Positions 8,189 through 15,421 of a DNA stretch of 20,894 nucleotides are shown one piece after another (positions within the stretch are counted from its first letter, which is position 1; every line of letters starts with the position of its first letter). The notes under the pieces are model-generated. The model saw nothing but the letters and a program-made list of their open reading frames with translations. It did not search any database and was not told the DNA's origin. The translations under genes and the position numbers were made by a program. The stretch lies in the NCBI GenBank assembly GCA_905211485.1, contig CAJMAW010000048.1, positions 1-20,894 of the forward strand, read 5' to 3'. The stretch is from an uncultured Lentisphaeria bacterium (GTDB lineage Bacteria > Verrucomicrobiota > Lentisphaeria > Victivallales > UBA1829).

Positions 8189-8218
8189 TTGACAATCAGG
8201 AAAGAAATGCCATATTAT
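8189..8218 (+). promoter_or_regulatory. Sigma-70-type promoter of rpmA-obgE
   Basis: A consensus -35 box TTGACA (8189-8194) is followed after 18 bases by TATTAT (8213-8218), one mismatch from the -10 consensus. The start of transcription would fall near 8225, giving a leader of about 64 bases. That leader ends in AAGGAG (8275-8280), eight bases before the rpmA ATG, as expected for a strongly expressed ribosomal gene. Confidence 0.78.
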
Positions 8219-8288
8219 CAGTCCGCGTTGCAGTGTTGACGGATGAAACGGATGTCTGAGAGAGAATCATTTTCAAGGAGAATATACC

Positions 8289-8582
8289 ATGGCACATAAA
8301 AAAGGACAGTCGAGCAGCAGGAACGGCCGGGACAGTCAGCCGAAGATGCTGGGAATTAAAGCATTCGGAGGAGAATATGTGACTGCCGGAAGCATTATTG
8401 TCCGTCAGCGCGGGACGAAATTCCATCCCGGGCGCAACGTTGGCTGCGGCAGGGATTTCACCCTTTTCGCACTTTGCGACGGCATTGTGAAATTCAAGAA
8501 ATCCCTCCGGAAATCCGTGGAAGTGGTAGCTCTTCCTCCGGTTGCAGCGCCTGCGGAAGAAGCATCCGGCGCGGAAGCATAA
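8289..8582 (+). CDS. rpmA: 50S ribosomal protein bL27
   Basis: The protein begins MAHKKGQSSSRNGRDS and continues with FGGEYVTAGSIIVRQRGTKFHPG and GRDFTLFALCDGIVKF, which is the standard bL27 sequence. bL27 sits near the peptidyl-transferase centre of the large subunit and its N-terminal tail reaches the tRNA ends. Here the mature-type N-terminus is encoded directly, so there is no leader for Prp-type cleavage as found in Firmicutes. The 97-residue length exceeds the usual 85-90 because of an Ala/Pro/Glu-rich tail (residues about 81-97). A strong promoter and ribosome site lie directly upstream. In most genomes rplU precedes rpmA; here a divergent lipocalin operon is found instead. obgE follows 161 bases downstream. 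Confidence 0.97.
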   Translation: MAHKKGQSSSRNGRDSQPKMLGIKAFGGEYVTAGSIIVRQRGTKFHPGRNVGCGRDFTLFALCDGIVKFKKSLRKSVEVVALPPVAAPAEEASGAEA

Positions 8583-8648
8583 GAGGAAGCCCCCCGGGAT
8601 ACTCTATTACCCGCATTTTCCGCATTGTTTTTTCATTTGCGTTTTCAT

Positions 8649-8693
8649 GAAAGCCCGGTCACTCGTCCCGGAAAGAGGAGTTCCGGGCTTTTC
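8649..8693 (+). terminator. Rho-independent terminator or attenuator between rpmA and obgE
   Basis: Two mutually exclusive hairpins can form. The inner one is CCCGGAA (8667-8673), loop AGAGGAG, TTCCGGG (8681-8687), followed by CTTTTC. The outer one pairs AAAGCCCGG (8650-8658) with CCGGGCTTT (8683-8691). The short T-run suggests partial termination, which would lower obgE expression relative to rpmA; obgE shows no obvious promoter of its own. Confidence 0.65.
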
Positions 8694-8743
8694 CGTATCT
8701 GTATCCTGAAAAACGAAATACGATCCAATCGAACAGGTGGTCC

Positions 8744-9793
8744 ATGTTTGTCGACAGAGCCGAAATCACGATCAAAGCAGGAGACGGCGGCAACGGATGC
8801 TGCAGTTTCAGACGGGAAGCCTTTGTTCCCAAAGGCGGTCCGAACGGCGGAGACGGCGCCCCGGGAGGCGATGTCATTTTCATCGGCGATCCCGGTGAGC
8901 AGAGCCTTGTGGACTTCATCTACAACCGCCGCTTCCAGGCTCAGGACGGCGGAGACGGAAAGGGCAAGGACATGCATGGCCGTTCGGGAAAACCCCTCTA
9001 TATCAAGGTCCCCCCGGGAACGCTTGTTTACAACAGAGAGACCAACGACCTGCTGGCGGATATTGACGAGCCGTACAAGGAAGTGGTGGTGGCAGTCGGC
9101 GGACGCGGCGGGAGAGGGAACGCCCGTTTCGCCTCCAGCGTAAACAGGGCCCCGCGCGAACATGAGCCGGGGGAAAAGACTGAACCTGTCGAAATCCGCC
9201 TGGAACTGAAAATGATCGCGGATATCGGACTGGTCGGGTACCCGAATGCGGGGAAATCCACTTTTCTCTCCGCCGTTTCCAACGCCAGGCCGAAAGTCGC
9301 GCCCTATCCCTTCACAACGCTGCATCCCGTCATCGGGGTCATGGAGTATCCGGACTTCGTAAAACTCACCGTCGCGGACATCCCCGGCCTGATCGATGGA
9401 GCTCATCTGAATGCCGGACTCGGACACTATTTCCTGCGCCATATCGAACGGACGAAAATGCTCGTCTATGTCCTTGACATGGCCGGAGTCGACGGAAGAA
9501 AACCCGTCAACGATCTCAAAGTCCTTCAAAAGGAACTGGAAGAATACATGAAGGGCCTCAGCAGGCGCGCACTCGTCATTCTGGCAAACAAAATGGATCT
9601 CCCCGAAGCAGCCGGAAATCTCGAGGAACTCCAACTCGATGAAGCGGCTGAAGGGCTGGAAATCATCCCCCTGAGCGCGGCAACGGACAGGGACAGGGAT
9701 TTCTCCGCAGTCAAGGAGCGTCTCCGCCTTCTGGAGGAAAAAGCCTCCTCCGCTCTCCCGGAAGAGTCCTCTTCCTCCGGCGGCGTTTTCTGA
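8744..9793 (+). CDS. obgE: GTPase Obg (CgtA), ribosome assembly and stress GTPase
   Basis: The 349-residue protein has the two core Obg domains. Residues 1-158 are the glycine-rich Obg fold (DRAEITIKAGDGGNG, FVPKGGPNGGDGAPGGDV, GGRGGRGNARFASS). The G domain follows with G1 GYPNAGKS (165-172), switch FTTLHP, G3 DIPG (212-215), G4 NKMD (282-285) and G5 SAA (311-313). All nucleotide-binding residues are present, so it should be functional in 50S maturation. There is no separate OCT domain; the tail is a short Ser/Glu-rich end. The start has AGGTGG only three bases upstream, a short spacing. The usual partner rpmA lies upstream, separated by the hairpin at 8649-8693. The length is within the range of short Obg proteins. 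Confidence 0.96.
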   Translation: MFVDRAEITIKAGDGGNGCCSFRREAFVPKGGPNGGDGAPGGDVIFIGDPGEQSLVDFIYNRRFQAQDGGDGKGKDMHGRSGKPLYIKVPPGTLVYNRETNDLLADIDEPYKEVVVAVGGRGGRGNARFASSVNRAPREHEPGEKTEPVEIRLELKMIADIGLVGYPNAGKSTFLSAVSNARPKVAPYPFTTLHPVIGVMEYPDFVKLTVADIPGLIDGAHLNAGLGHYFLRHIERTKMLVYVLDMAGVDGRKPVNDLKVLQKELEEYMKGLSRRALVILANKMDLPEAAGNLEELQLDEAAEGLEIIPLSAATDRDRDFSAVKERLRLLEEKASSALPEESSSSGGVF

Positions 9794-10229
9794 CGCTCCT
9801 CCCCCTCTTGGCGGCGGCTCTTTTTCCCCCTTGTTGTGTGTTTCCTACAATCCGGATTGCTGACACGCAGAGCAAGCAGCTCTCTTCTGGCGGCGGAGGG
9901 GTTGGTCTTTTCTCCCACCAGAAGGCCGTGGCGACACATACACAAGAGGAAGGTAAGGAAGGAAGAGGAGGAAACGTTTTTCCCCATGTATGCCCACAGA
10001 TCTCACCTTGTCTGAGTCTCTATCCTCTTCTCTCTCAATCCTTTCCGTGATGTCATGGCGCATCGCCCCGCCCCCGGCGCTGTGCATCACCGCACACGGA
10101 AGGCCGGAAGAAGGAAAAAGAAAGAAATGAACGGGAAGAAAAGTGCGCGGCAGCGGGAGGGGAATCCCCCCGCGCTCCCGACGACGAGGAAGAAACGCGC
10201 CATGCTTTCCCGTGATGCGGCAAAGAGGG
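9794..10229. other. Convergent intergenic region without a gene
   Basis: The region lies between the obgE stop and the csoR terminator. Reading frames on both strands are low-complexity and lack start signals. About 10090-10235 is purine-rich on the plus strand. A GC-rich hairpin is visible at 10153-10173 (GCGG and GGGG pairing with CCCC and CCGC around AAT, with a two-base bulge), but no T-run follows on either strand. No obgE terminator was recognised. Confidence 0.5.
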
Positions 10230-10257
10230 AAAAGGGGGAGAAAAGAGCATCTCTCCC
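10230..10257 (-). terminator. Rho-independent terminator of the csoR-type gene
   Basis: Read on the minus strand, GGGAGA, a 10-base loop and TCTCCC form a 6-bp stem (10236-10241 with 10252-10257), followed by CC and TTTT. It lies about 20 bases beyond the repressor stop codon. The T-run is short, so confidence is moderate. Confidence 0.55.
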
Positions 10258-10275
10258 GCCTATTTCTGGGAGCTG

Positions 10276-10551
10276 CTATGAAAGACGGGAAAAGTGTTCA
10301 ATGGCTTTGGCAAACTCGGCAATGGTCTTATCCGCATCGCCGTGTTCGATGCCGTCCCTGACACAGTGGTTGAGGTGTCCTTCGAGAATGATCTGGCCGA
10401 TTTTATGCAGAGCGCCTTTGGCGGCATTGATCTGAATCAGGACCTGTTCACAGGGAATGTCGCTGTCGATCATTTTATCGATGGCGTTCAGCTGCCCGGC
10501 GACTTTTTTAATCCGGGCGTGCAGTCTGGCACTGTCCATACATTTCTGCAT
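10276..10551 (-). CDS. CsoR/FrmR/RcnR-family metal-sensing transcriptional repressor
   Basis: The all-helical protein of 91 residues has the DUF156 family core: LHARIKKVAGQLNAIDKMI, PCEQVLIQINAAKGALHK and GHLNHCV. From the chosen ATG, Cys34, His59 and Cys63 reproduce the Cys-His-Cys ligand set with the spacing of the copper sensor CsoR; FrmR-type proteins lack the last cysteine. A Cu(I)- or sulfur-species-responsive repressor is therefore the best call. The frame also offers GTG 10557, but ATG 10551 is preferred because GAGGTG then sits three bases upstream. No copper ATPase, chaperone or other clear target is next to it, so it may regulate itself or distant genes. A terminator follows. I could not identify a convincing G-tract operator upstream. 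Confidence 0.88.
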   Translation of the reverse strand: MQKCMDSARLHARIKKVAGQLNAIDKMIDSDIPCEQVLIQINAAKGALHKIGQIILEGHLNHCVRDGIEHGDADKTIAEFAKAIEHFSRLS

Positions 10552-10851
10552 TTTCACCTCTTCTCATCAGAGCAGATCGGCATATCAGTTCAGTTCCCCG
10601 GCAGGTCCGGCAATGCGGATGCGGGCAGCTCTGTCATTCTCAAGCTTACATCTTCTCTCTCCAGCGCCCGCATACCTTTTCAGCAGCACTGCCGACAGGC
10701 AGGAACAGAAACGGCACAAACTGCCTTCTGGATTTTCTCCGAGTTTTCCGGAGAAAACAGCTCGGACGCCCGCCGGACGACGACCGCCTCTCCTGCGGAA
10801 TGGCTTTCTATACACACAGGAGAGAACGATAAGAGAGTTTTTTTCAAAGAT
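10552..10851. other. Intergenic region between lpxA homologue 1 and the repressor
   Basis: This stretch of about 300 bases lies between two minus-strand genes. The small frames here (for example 10585-10815 minus) are arginine-rich, lack a ribosome site and resemble no family known to me. No terminator for the upstream lpxA homologue and no clear promoter for the repressor were recognised. Confidence 0.45.
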
Positions 10852-11691
10852 TCAATCCTGAGCGGCGGTGGCGCGCTGTTCCATTTCATCCCTCTGATCA
10901 TCCGGGACTCCGGTGTATTTCGGATTCCCGGGCATGATGCCGCGGTTGGATTCCTTGATGAAATTGACAAACATCCGCACTTCCGAAATCATCGGCTGAG
11001 ACTCAATGCGCTCCAGAGCATTCTTGGTGTTGAGGCCTTCAAAGAAGAAAGTCTTGATGGCGCGGCGGATAGCCAGACGCGTCTCATTGGGCATTCCCGC
11101 GCGGCGGAGCCCAATGGTGTTGGGGCCGGTGATGAAATTGGTCTCGCGCAGCATGCAGAAAGGCGGCACGTCCTGGCCGATGAGACAGCCCGCGCCGATC
11201 ATGGCCAGCGACCCGATGCGGCAGAACTGATGAATCTTGGTATATCCGCTGAGGACGGCGCCTTCTCCGATCCGGATATGTCCGGTCAAAGCGGTATGGT
11301 TGGCGATCGTCACGCGGTCCGCGATGACCACGTCATGGGCCACATGGACAAAGGACATCAGAAGCACATGACTGCCGATGACGGTTTTCATGAACTCAAA
11401 CGGCGGACGGTGAATCGTCACATACTCCCGGATGACGGTGTCATGCCCGATCTCCGTCGAGGAACGGATTCCCTTGTAGAAACGGTGATCCTGCGGCTCG
11501 GCTCCGACCAGCGCGCCGAAATAGACGCGGCATCTGGCACCGAGCGTTGTATACTGGGCAATTTTCACATGGGCATCAATATAACAATCATCTCCGATTC
11601 TGACATCATCATCAATGACGGCGTAGGGGCCGATTTCCACATTATTGCCGATCTCAGCTTTCGGGGACACGATGGCTGTCGGATGTATCAT
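10852..11691 (-). CDS. lpxA: LpxA-type acyl-ACP:UDP-GlcNAc O-acyltransferase, copy 1
   Basis: The 279-residue protein is a left-handed beta-helix of hexapeptide repeats (IHPTAIV, AEIGNNVEIGPYAVI and so on) followed by a C-terminal helical domain. It has HVAHD with His119 at the position of the catalytic His125 of E. coli LpxA, then TKIHQFCRIGSLAMIGAG, QDVPPF and an NTIGLRRAGMP segment equivalent to NIEGLKRRGF. LpxA transfers a 3-hydroxyacyl chain to UDP-GlcNAc, the first step of lipid A synthesis, in the cytoplasm. The active-site approach reads VTIHRPPFEF rather than the usual VTIHRGT, so substrate handling may differ from copy 2. ATG 11691 is chosen since family homology starts there (MIHPTAIV) and GGAAGG lies upstream. 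No lpxD, fabZ or lpxB is adjacent. Confidence 0.85.
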   Translation of the reverse strand: MIHPTAIVSPKAEIGNNVEIGPYAVIDDDVRIGDDCYIDAHVKIAQYTTLGARCRVYFGALVGAEPQDHRFYKGIRSSTEIGHDTVIREYVTIHRPPFEFMKTVIGSHVLLMSFVHVAHDVVIADRVTIANHTALTGHIRIGEGAVLSGYTKIHQFCRIGSLAMIGAGCLIGQDVPPFCMLRETNFITGPNTIGLRRAGMPNETRLAIRRAIKTFFFEGLNTKNALERIESQPMISEVRMFVNFIKESNRGIMPGNPKYTGVPDDQRDEMEQRATAAQD

Positions 11692-12031
11692 TCTTTGCCG
11701 ATCCCTTCCATAAAATTCCTTGTATTTTCCCGGGGAAACGGGTTGCATTCCCGCCGCGCGACGCACTATATTGCCGTATAGTCACACTGGTATACAGTAA
11801 CACGTTTTTCGGAATGGACAATCCCGTCCGATGATTTTCATAAAAAAAATCACGGGTTTTCGCCTCCGGAAGGAGGCCTTCCACGGAGGAAGAAAAGAAC
11901 GGGATGCTCAGGATGCGCCGCAAAAGCGGAGATCAAGAGTCCCCGGGAACGGCATGAACGGCAGACAAGATGCCTTGTCGCATTCCGGGCATGAAAGACT
12001 TTGAACAAAATAATGAAGAAAGGAGGCGGAA
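11692..12031. other. Divergent intergenic region with two hairpins in series
   Basis: The region separates lpxA copy 1 (minus) from the exported-protein gene (plus). Two hairpins lie close together. The first is at 11823-11856: CCCG plus TGATTTT pair with AAAATCA plus CGGG, with a five-base bulge, and TTTT follows on the plus strand. The second is at 11862-11877: GCCTCC, tetraloop GGAA, GGAGGC. The first resembles a plus-strand terminator or attenuator upstream of the gene at 12032. No confident promoter was picked out on either strand. AAAGGAGG at 12019-12026 is the ribosome site of the next gene. Confidence 0.5.
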
Positions 12032-12994
12032 ATGAGAAATTTCCTCTCTGTTTTCCATACTCCGGAATCCGGAACCGGGGGAGGTCTTCCCGCGGACTTG
12101 CGGAACGGGAAAAATCCACCTCCCGCTCTTTTTCCGGACAATCCGCCGGAAAGGATGATGATCCGCACTTCAGCCCTGAAAAACAAGATCTCCGCAGGGG
12201 GGAAATCCTCTTCCCGGGGAGAAGTGCCGCGGCGTTGTTCCGCCTGGAAAGGGATTGCTGTGCTGCTGCTTGCGGGAATTTTCATTTTGTCTCCGGATCT
12301 TCCCGTTCTGGCCGGGGAGGAACTGGCCGCAGGAAAAGAGAATCCGGAAAAACCGGTGGACGGAAAAGGAATGCAGGGGGAGAATGCTTTGTCTTCAGTG
12401 CTTTCTGCTTCAACCGTTTCTTTGCCTTCATCCGCCGTCGCCGGAAAGGATGAAACGGCCGCGCCTCCCCCTGCGCAGAATGGAGTTTCTCCCGTACAGA
12501 ACGACGCGTCTCCGGCTCAGCCGCTTGCCGTCATGGAAAAAAACGGATGGGTTTTCTGCGAGAACCTTGTTCTGGGATTGAAAACCGGAATCGGAAGAGC
12601 GTATGTCAGGCAAGTGCGGGATTTTGAAACGGAAATCTTTTTCGCCGACGGAGTCGCGACTTCCCTTCTGGAACGATTCCCGGAAGCAGTCAGAGAACTT
12701 CTGAAGAAGATTCCGACTCCCCCCCGGGATTTCCCTCCGGAATTCGCCCCGCCTCCGGATCTGTACAGACAGTTCACTGAAAAAATCCGGATCGGAGACA
12801 GCATCGAAGAACTCTTTGAAAAACTGGGCACCGCCTATGCCGGAAAACCTCTCTTCGACCTCTATTCCAGACGCGTCATCAATGAATACTACTGGAAGTC
12901 CGAAAACGAAAAATGGCTCTTCGGAGTCGTTTTGAACGACGATTATACCATTGAAAAATCTCTGATCCGGAAAATCCCCGAACTCTGGCGCTGA
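12032..12994 (+). CDS. Exported or membrane-anchored protein with BamE-like C-terminal region
   Basis: I do not recognise the whole protein. The 320 residues begin with about 70 polar, Pro/Arg-rich residues, then one hydrophobic segment (73-94, GIAVLLLAGIFILSPDLPVL, ending near LAG). A low-complexity Ser/Ala/Pro linker covers about 95-165 and a folded part 166-320. The end (252-314) reads IRIGDSIEELFEKLG, then a Tyr-rich strand (INEYYWKSENEKWLFGVVLN) and ILE-type ending. This resembles SmpA/BamE-like domains, whose pattern is 'I-x-x-G-x-S-x-x-E-v-x-x-x-L-G'; the similarity is an inference. The start is supported by AAAGGAGG five bases before ATG 12032. A second start at ATG 12155 would give a shorter, still non-typical signal segment. 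The location is most likely periplasmic, tethered to the inner membrane or cleaved after LAG. Confidence 0.75.
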   Translation: MRNFLSVFHTPESGTGGGLPADLRNGKNPPPALFPDNPPERMMIRTSALKNKISAGGKSSSRGEVPRRCSAWKGIAVLLLAGIFILSPDLPVLAGEELAAGKENPEKPVDGKGMQGENALSSVLSASTVSLPSSAVAGKDETAAPPPAQNGVSPVQNDASPAQPLAVMEKNGWVFCENLVLGLKTGIGRAYVRQVRDFETEIFFADGVATSLLERFPEAVRELLKKIPTPPRDFPPEFAPPPDLYRQFTEKIRIGDSIEELFEKLGTAYAGKPLFDLYSRRVINEYYWKSENEKWLFGVVLNDDYTIEKSLIRKIPELWR

Positions 12995-13634
12995 TTCGGG
13001 CAAAATCATTTTCTCCATTCTCATTCTCCCGGGCGGAGGTGCTCCCTTTTCGCAAGATGTCGTCTCCCCTCCCCTTCCCCCCGCCCCGGACTTCCGTTCC
13101 CATCCTTTTCTCTTCTTCAGGGGACACCTTTCCCTTTGTTTTCCAAGGATCAATTCCCTCCCCGGTGAAATCCTGACACGGGAGCTCCCGCCCCGGAACT
13201 TTTCCCTTCGGACACGTCTCCTCTTTCCGCTGCTCCCCTTCCCTTTCGCTCGCTCTGCCGCGATGCGCAGGAAAAAGCAGAAAAATAGAAAAAAACACAA
13301 GGAGAGGGCACCAGGAGAAAGAGAAAAAAGAAATCCGGATGGATTCCGGAAGTTGCGAAGCGGGGAAAAGAAGGATATAGTAAATGCATTATCTACTGTT
13401 TCTCAGACATGGCCGTAAGATCCGGAATCCTGATTTGCCGCTGATTTCCTCAGGAGAAAAGATATGGATGTGGAAGGGGAAAAAGGGAAACGGAGACCGT
13501 GAGAAAGGGGAAGCCGCAACGGAAGACAAAGGAAACAACAAGGGAGGGGAAACCGGAGGGCCCTGAACCGATGCGGGGAAAAATGCCTGAAGACAAGGAG
13601 AGCAATCAAATATTCGGGAGACAAACGTTTTATC
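12995..13634. other. Long intergenic region with strand-composition switch, no gene
   Basis: This 640-base region holds no supported gene. On the plus strand about 13005-13260 is pyrimidine-rich and 13262-13600 purine-rich, with an abrupt change at 13262. Frames on both strands are Arg/Lys/Pro/Phe-rich products of this skew. A weak hairpin (CCCGAA 12977-12982 with TTCGGG 12995-13000) overlaps the end of the upstream gene and might terminate it, although the following T-run is poor. No clear promoter for gltS was found. Confidence 0.5.
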
Positions 13635-15023
13635 ATGACAGCCGTTCTATCATTCTGTGCCCTGTGCCTGCTTCTGCTTGCGGGGAAGTTTCTGCGGATG
13701 AACTTTTCCATTTTTCAGCGTCTGTATCTGCCTTCGTCGGTCATAGGTGGAGGGCTGGGGCTGCTGCTTCTGAGCTGTTTCGGGGAGAAGATACCGGAGG
13801 CATGGCATGCGGGCTGGGGCGAACTGCCCTCCTTTCTGATCAATCTGGTGTTTGCGGGACTCTTTCTCGGAGTCAGCACGCCCGGGATCCGGAAGATCTG
13901 GAATCTTGCCGCGCCGCAGCTCTGTTACGGACAGATCGTGGCATGGGGGCAGTATCTTGTCGGGATCGGGCTGACTGTTCTGGTGCTGGCGCCCTGTTTC
14001 GGAAGCGGACCGGGATTCGGAGCGCTGATCGAAATCGGATTTGAAGGCGGTCACGGCACCGTCGCAGGACTGACGGACACTTTCAGAGAACTCGGATGGG
14101 AGGAAGGGAAAGATCTGGGATTCACCGTCGCGACGGTCGGGATGATCGGCGGAGTGGTGATCGGCATGTGGCTCATCAATCTGGCGGTGCGTCTCGGCTG
14201 GGTGAAGAACATCCGTTCCTTTTCGGAGCAATCGCCGGAAGAACGCCGCGGGATTCATCCGCCCGATGCTCAGCCGTCCGCGGGGAAACAGACCGTCTTT
14301 TCCGATTCCATCGACTCCCTTGCACTGCACATCGCCCTCATCGGCATGGCAGTGCTGCTGGGGTATCTCATCAAGGAGGGTCTCTCTCTCCTGAACGGTA
14401 TCGCGCCTGAAGGAGTCCGGAAACTCAAAATTCTCGAAAGCTTCCCGCTCTTCCCCCTCTGCATGATCGGGGGACTGCTCCTGCAGAAGTTCTTCACATG
14501 GATCAGGGCGGACTATCTGATCGACCACGGCCTGATGCAGAGACTCTCCGGTACGGCTCTGGATTTCCTGGTGCTTTCTGCGATTACGGCCATCCGCCTG
14601 GATTTCGTGGCGTCCTACTGGGCGCCGCTGCTCATCCTCTGCACGGCGGGAATGGCATGGAACATCTTCGGAGTGCTCGTACTCGCCCCTCGCATCTTCA
14701 AGGACGCATGGTTTGAACGGGCCATCGCCGAATTCGGACAGTCCAGCGGAGTCACCGCCACAGGTCTCCTGCTCCTGAGAACGGTGGACCCGGAATCCAG
14801 AACCGTCGCCGCAGAAGCCTTCGGATACAAACAGCTGCTTCATGAGCCTTTCATGGGCGGCGGCATTTGGACTTCACTCGCTCTCCCGCTTCTCCTCATC
14901 CACGGAAACATGCCGGTTTTCTGCATCTGCTGCGCGGTCTTCCTCTTCTGGATCCTCTTCTGGAAATTCGTCCTGAAGAAAGGCGGAGAAGGAGGAGGCA
15001 GGGGAACGGATAAAGCCGACTGA
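13635..15023 (+). CDS. gltS: Sodium:glutamate symporter, GltS family
   Basis: The 462-residue integral membrane protein starts with a hydrophobic helix and FSIFQRLYLPSSVIGGGLGLL, a GltS-type opening. The re-entrant-loop signature EGGHGTVAGL (around residue 137) corresponds to the GGHGTA motif of GltS. A second pseudo-symmetric half contains FGQSSGVTATGLLLLRTVDP. GltS imports glutamate with sodium across the inner membrane. It is longer than the 401-residue E. coli protein, mainly from a hydrophilic central loop (about 195-225) and a Gly/Lys-rich tail. The start lies 14 bases behind GGGAG, a loose spacing, but no better ATG precedes the first membrane segment. It stands alone in its orientation with long gaps on both sides. 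Confidence 0.9.
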   Translation: MTAVLSFCALCLLLLAGKFLRMNFSIFQRLYLPSSVIGGGLGLLLLSCFGEKIPEAWHAGWGELPSFLINLVFAGLFLGVSTPGIRKIWNLAAPQLCYGQIVAWGQYLVGIGLTVLVLAPCFGSGPGFGALIEIGFEGGHGTVAGLTDTFRELGWEEGKDLGFTVATVGMIGGVVIGMWLINLAVRLGWVKNIRSFSEQSPEERRGIHPPDAQPSAGKQTVFSDSIDSLALHIALIGMAVLLGYLIKEGLSLLNGIAPEGVRKLKILESFPLFPLCMIGGLLLQKFFTWIRADYLIDHGLMQRLSGTALDFLVLSAITAIRLDFVASYWAPLLILCTAGMAWNIFGVLVLAPRIFKDAWFERAIAEFGQSSGVTATGLLLLRTVDPESRTVAAEAFGYKQLLHEPFMGGGIWTSLALPLLLIHGNMPVFCICCAVFLFWILFWKFVLKKGGEGGGRGTDKAD

Positions 15024-15421
15024 ACAACCGGCCTTCATCTGCTCCGTACGGGGGGGGGGAAAATAAAACGCTTGATATAAAAGCTTCAGAACAAAGATTC
15101 TCCCTCTGGTTCCGCCCCCTCCCCCTGGAAATGATGCGGCGGGGAAAAAGAAAAAAAACGCCCGGGAAGCCTTTCTTCTGCAGCTTCCCGGGGCTCGAAA
15201 ATTTCAATCTACCGCGTGCCCCGCGCCTCTTTTCCTTCTTTCTGAACATCCTGCATCATCCGATGCCATACGCCGCGGAATCCCCGCGGCAGCAGAACTG
15301 CAGAGAAGGAGAAAAGAGGAAAAAAGAAGGAATCCCCCGCCGTCATTGTTCCATCACACACCTCAAAGGGAGGAGAGAGAACCTCAAAGAAATGTTTGCA
15401 GGAGGACATTCCCAGAAGACT
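15024..15421. other. Convergent intergenic region with strong hairpins
   Basis: This 398-base region lies between gltS (plus) and lpxA copy 2 (minus). It contains a run of ten G (15050-15059), a strong minus-strand terminator (listed separately), and a 7-bp GC-rich hairpin GCCGCGG-AATCC-CCGCGGC (15272-15290) without a T-run. The A/G-rich stretch 15291-15400 has a repeated ACCTCAAAG (near 15359 and 15381). Frames here are low-complexity and lack start signals. No plus-strand terminator for gltS was recognised. Confidence 0.5.
15145..15192 (-). terminator. Strong Rho-independent terminator on the minus strand
   Basis: Read on the minus strand, CCCGGGAAGC and GCTTCCCGGG form a perfect 10-bp stem (15183-15192 with 15161-15170) around a 12-base loop. 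It is followed by CG, eight T, one C and five more T. It must end the transcript of lpxA copy 2, whose stop is at 15422, leaving an unusual untranslated tail of about 230 bases. Confidence 0.85.

Noticed and set aside
8021..8239. 72-residue frame upstream of rpmA
   Set aside because: It reads through the consensus rpmA promoter, is purine-skewed and has no Shine-Dalgarno.
10294..11781. Long plus-strand frame (495 residues)
   Set aside because: It is antisense to lpxA copy 1 and csoR, both of which have clear family motifs on the minus strand; the translated frame shows no recognisable domain.
12428..13300. 290-residue minus-strand frame
   Set aside because: Half is antisense to the exported-protein gene and the rest is low-complexity product of the pyrimidine-rich tract.
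13650..14843. Long minus-strand frame (397 residues) opposite gltS
   Set aside because: Gln/Arg/His-rich antisense of a clear membrane transporter; no ribosome site or family resemblance.
15359..15390. Repeated ACCTCAAAG as a possible attachment site
   Set aside because: Only two 9-base copies about 13 bases apart, with no integrase, tRNA or mobile gene nearby.
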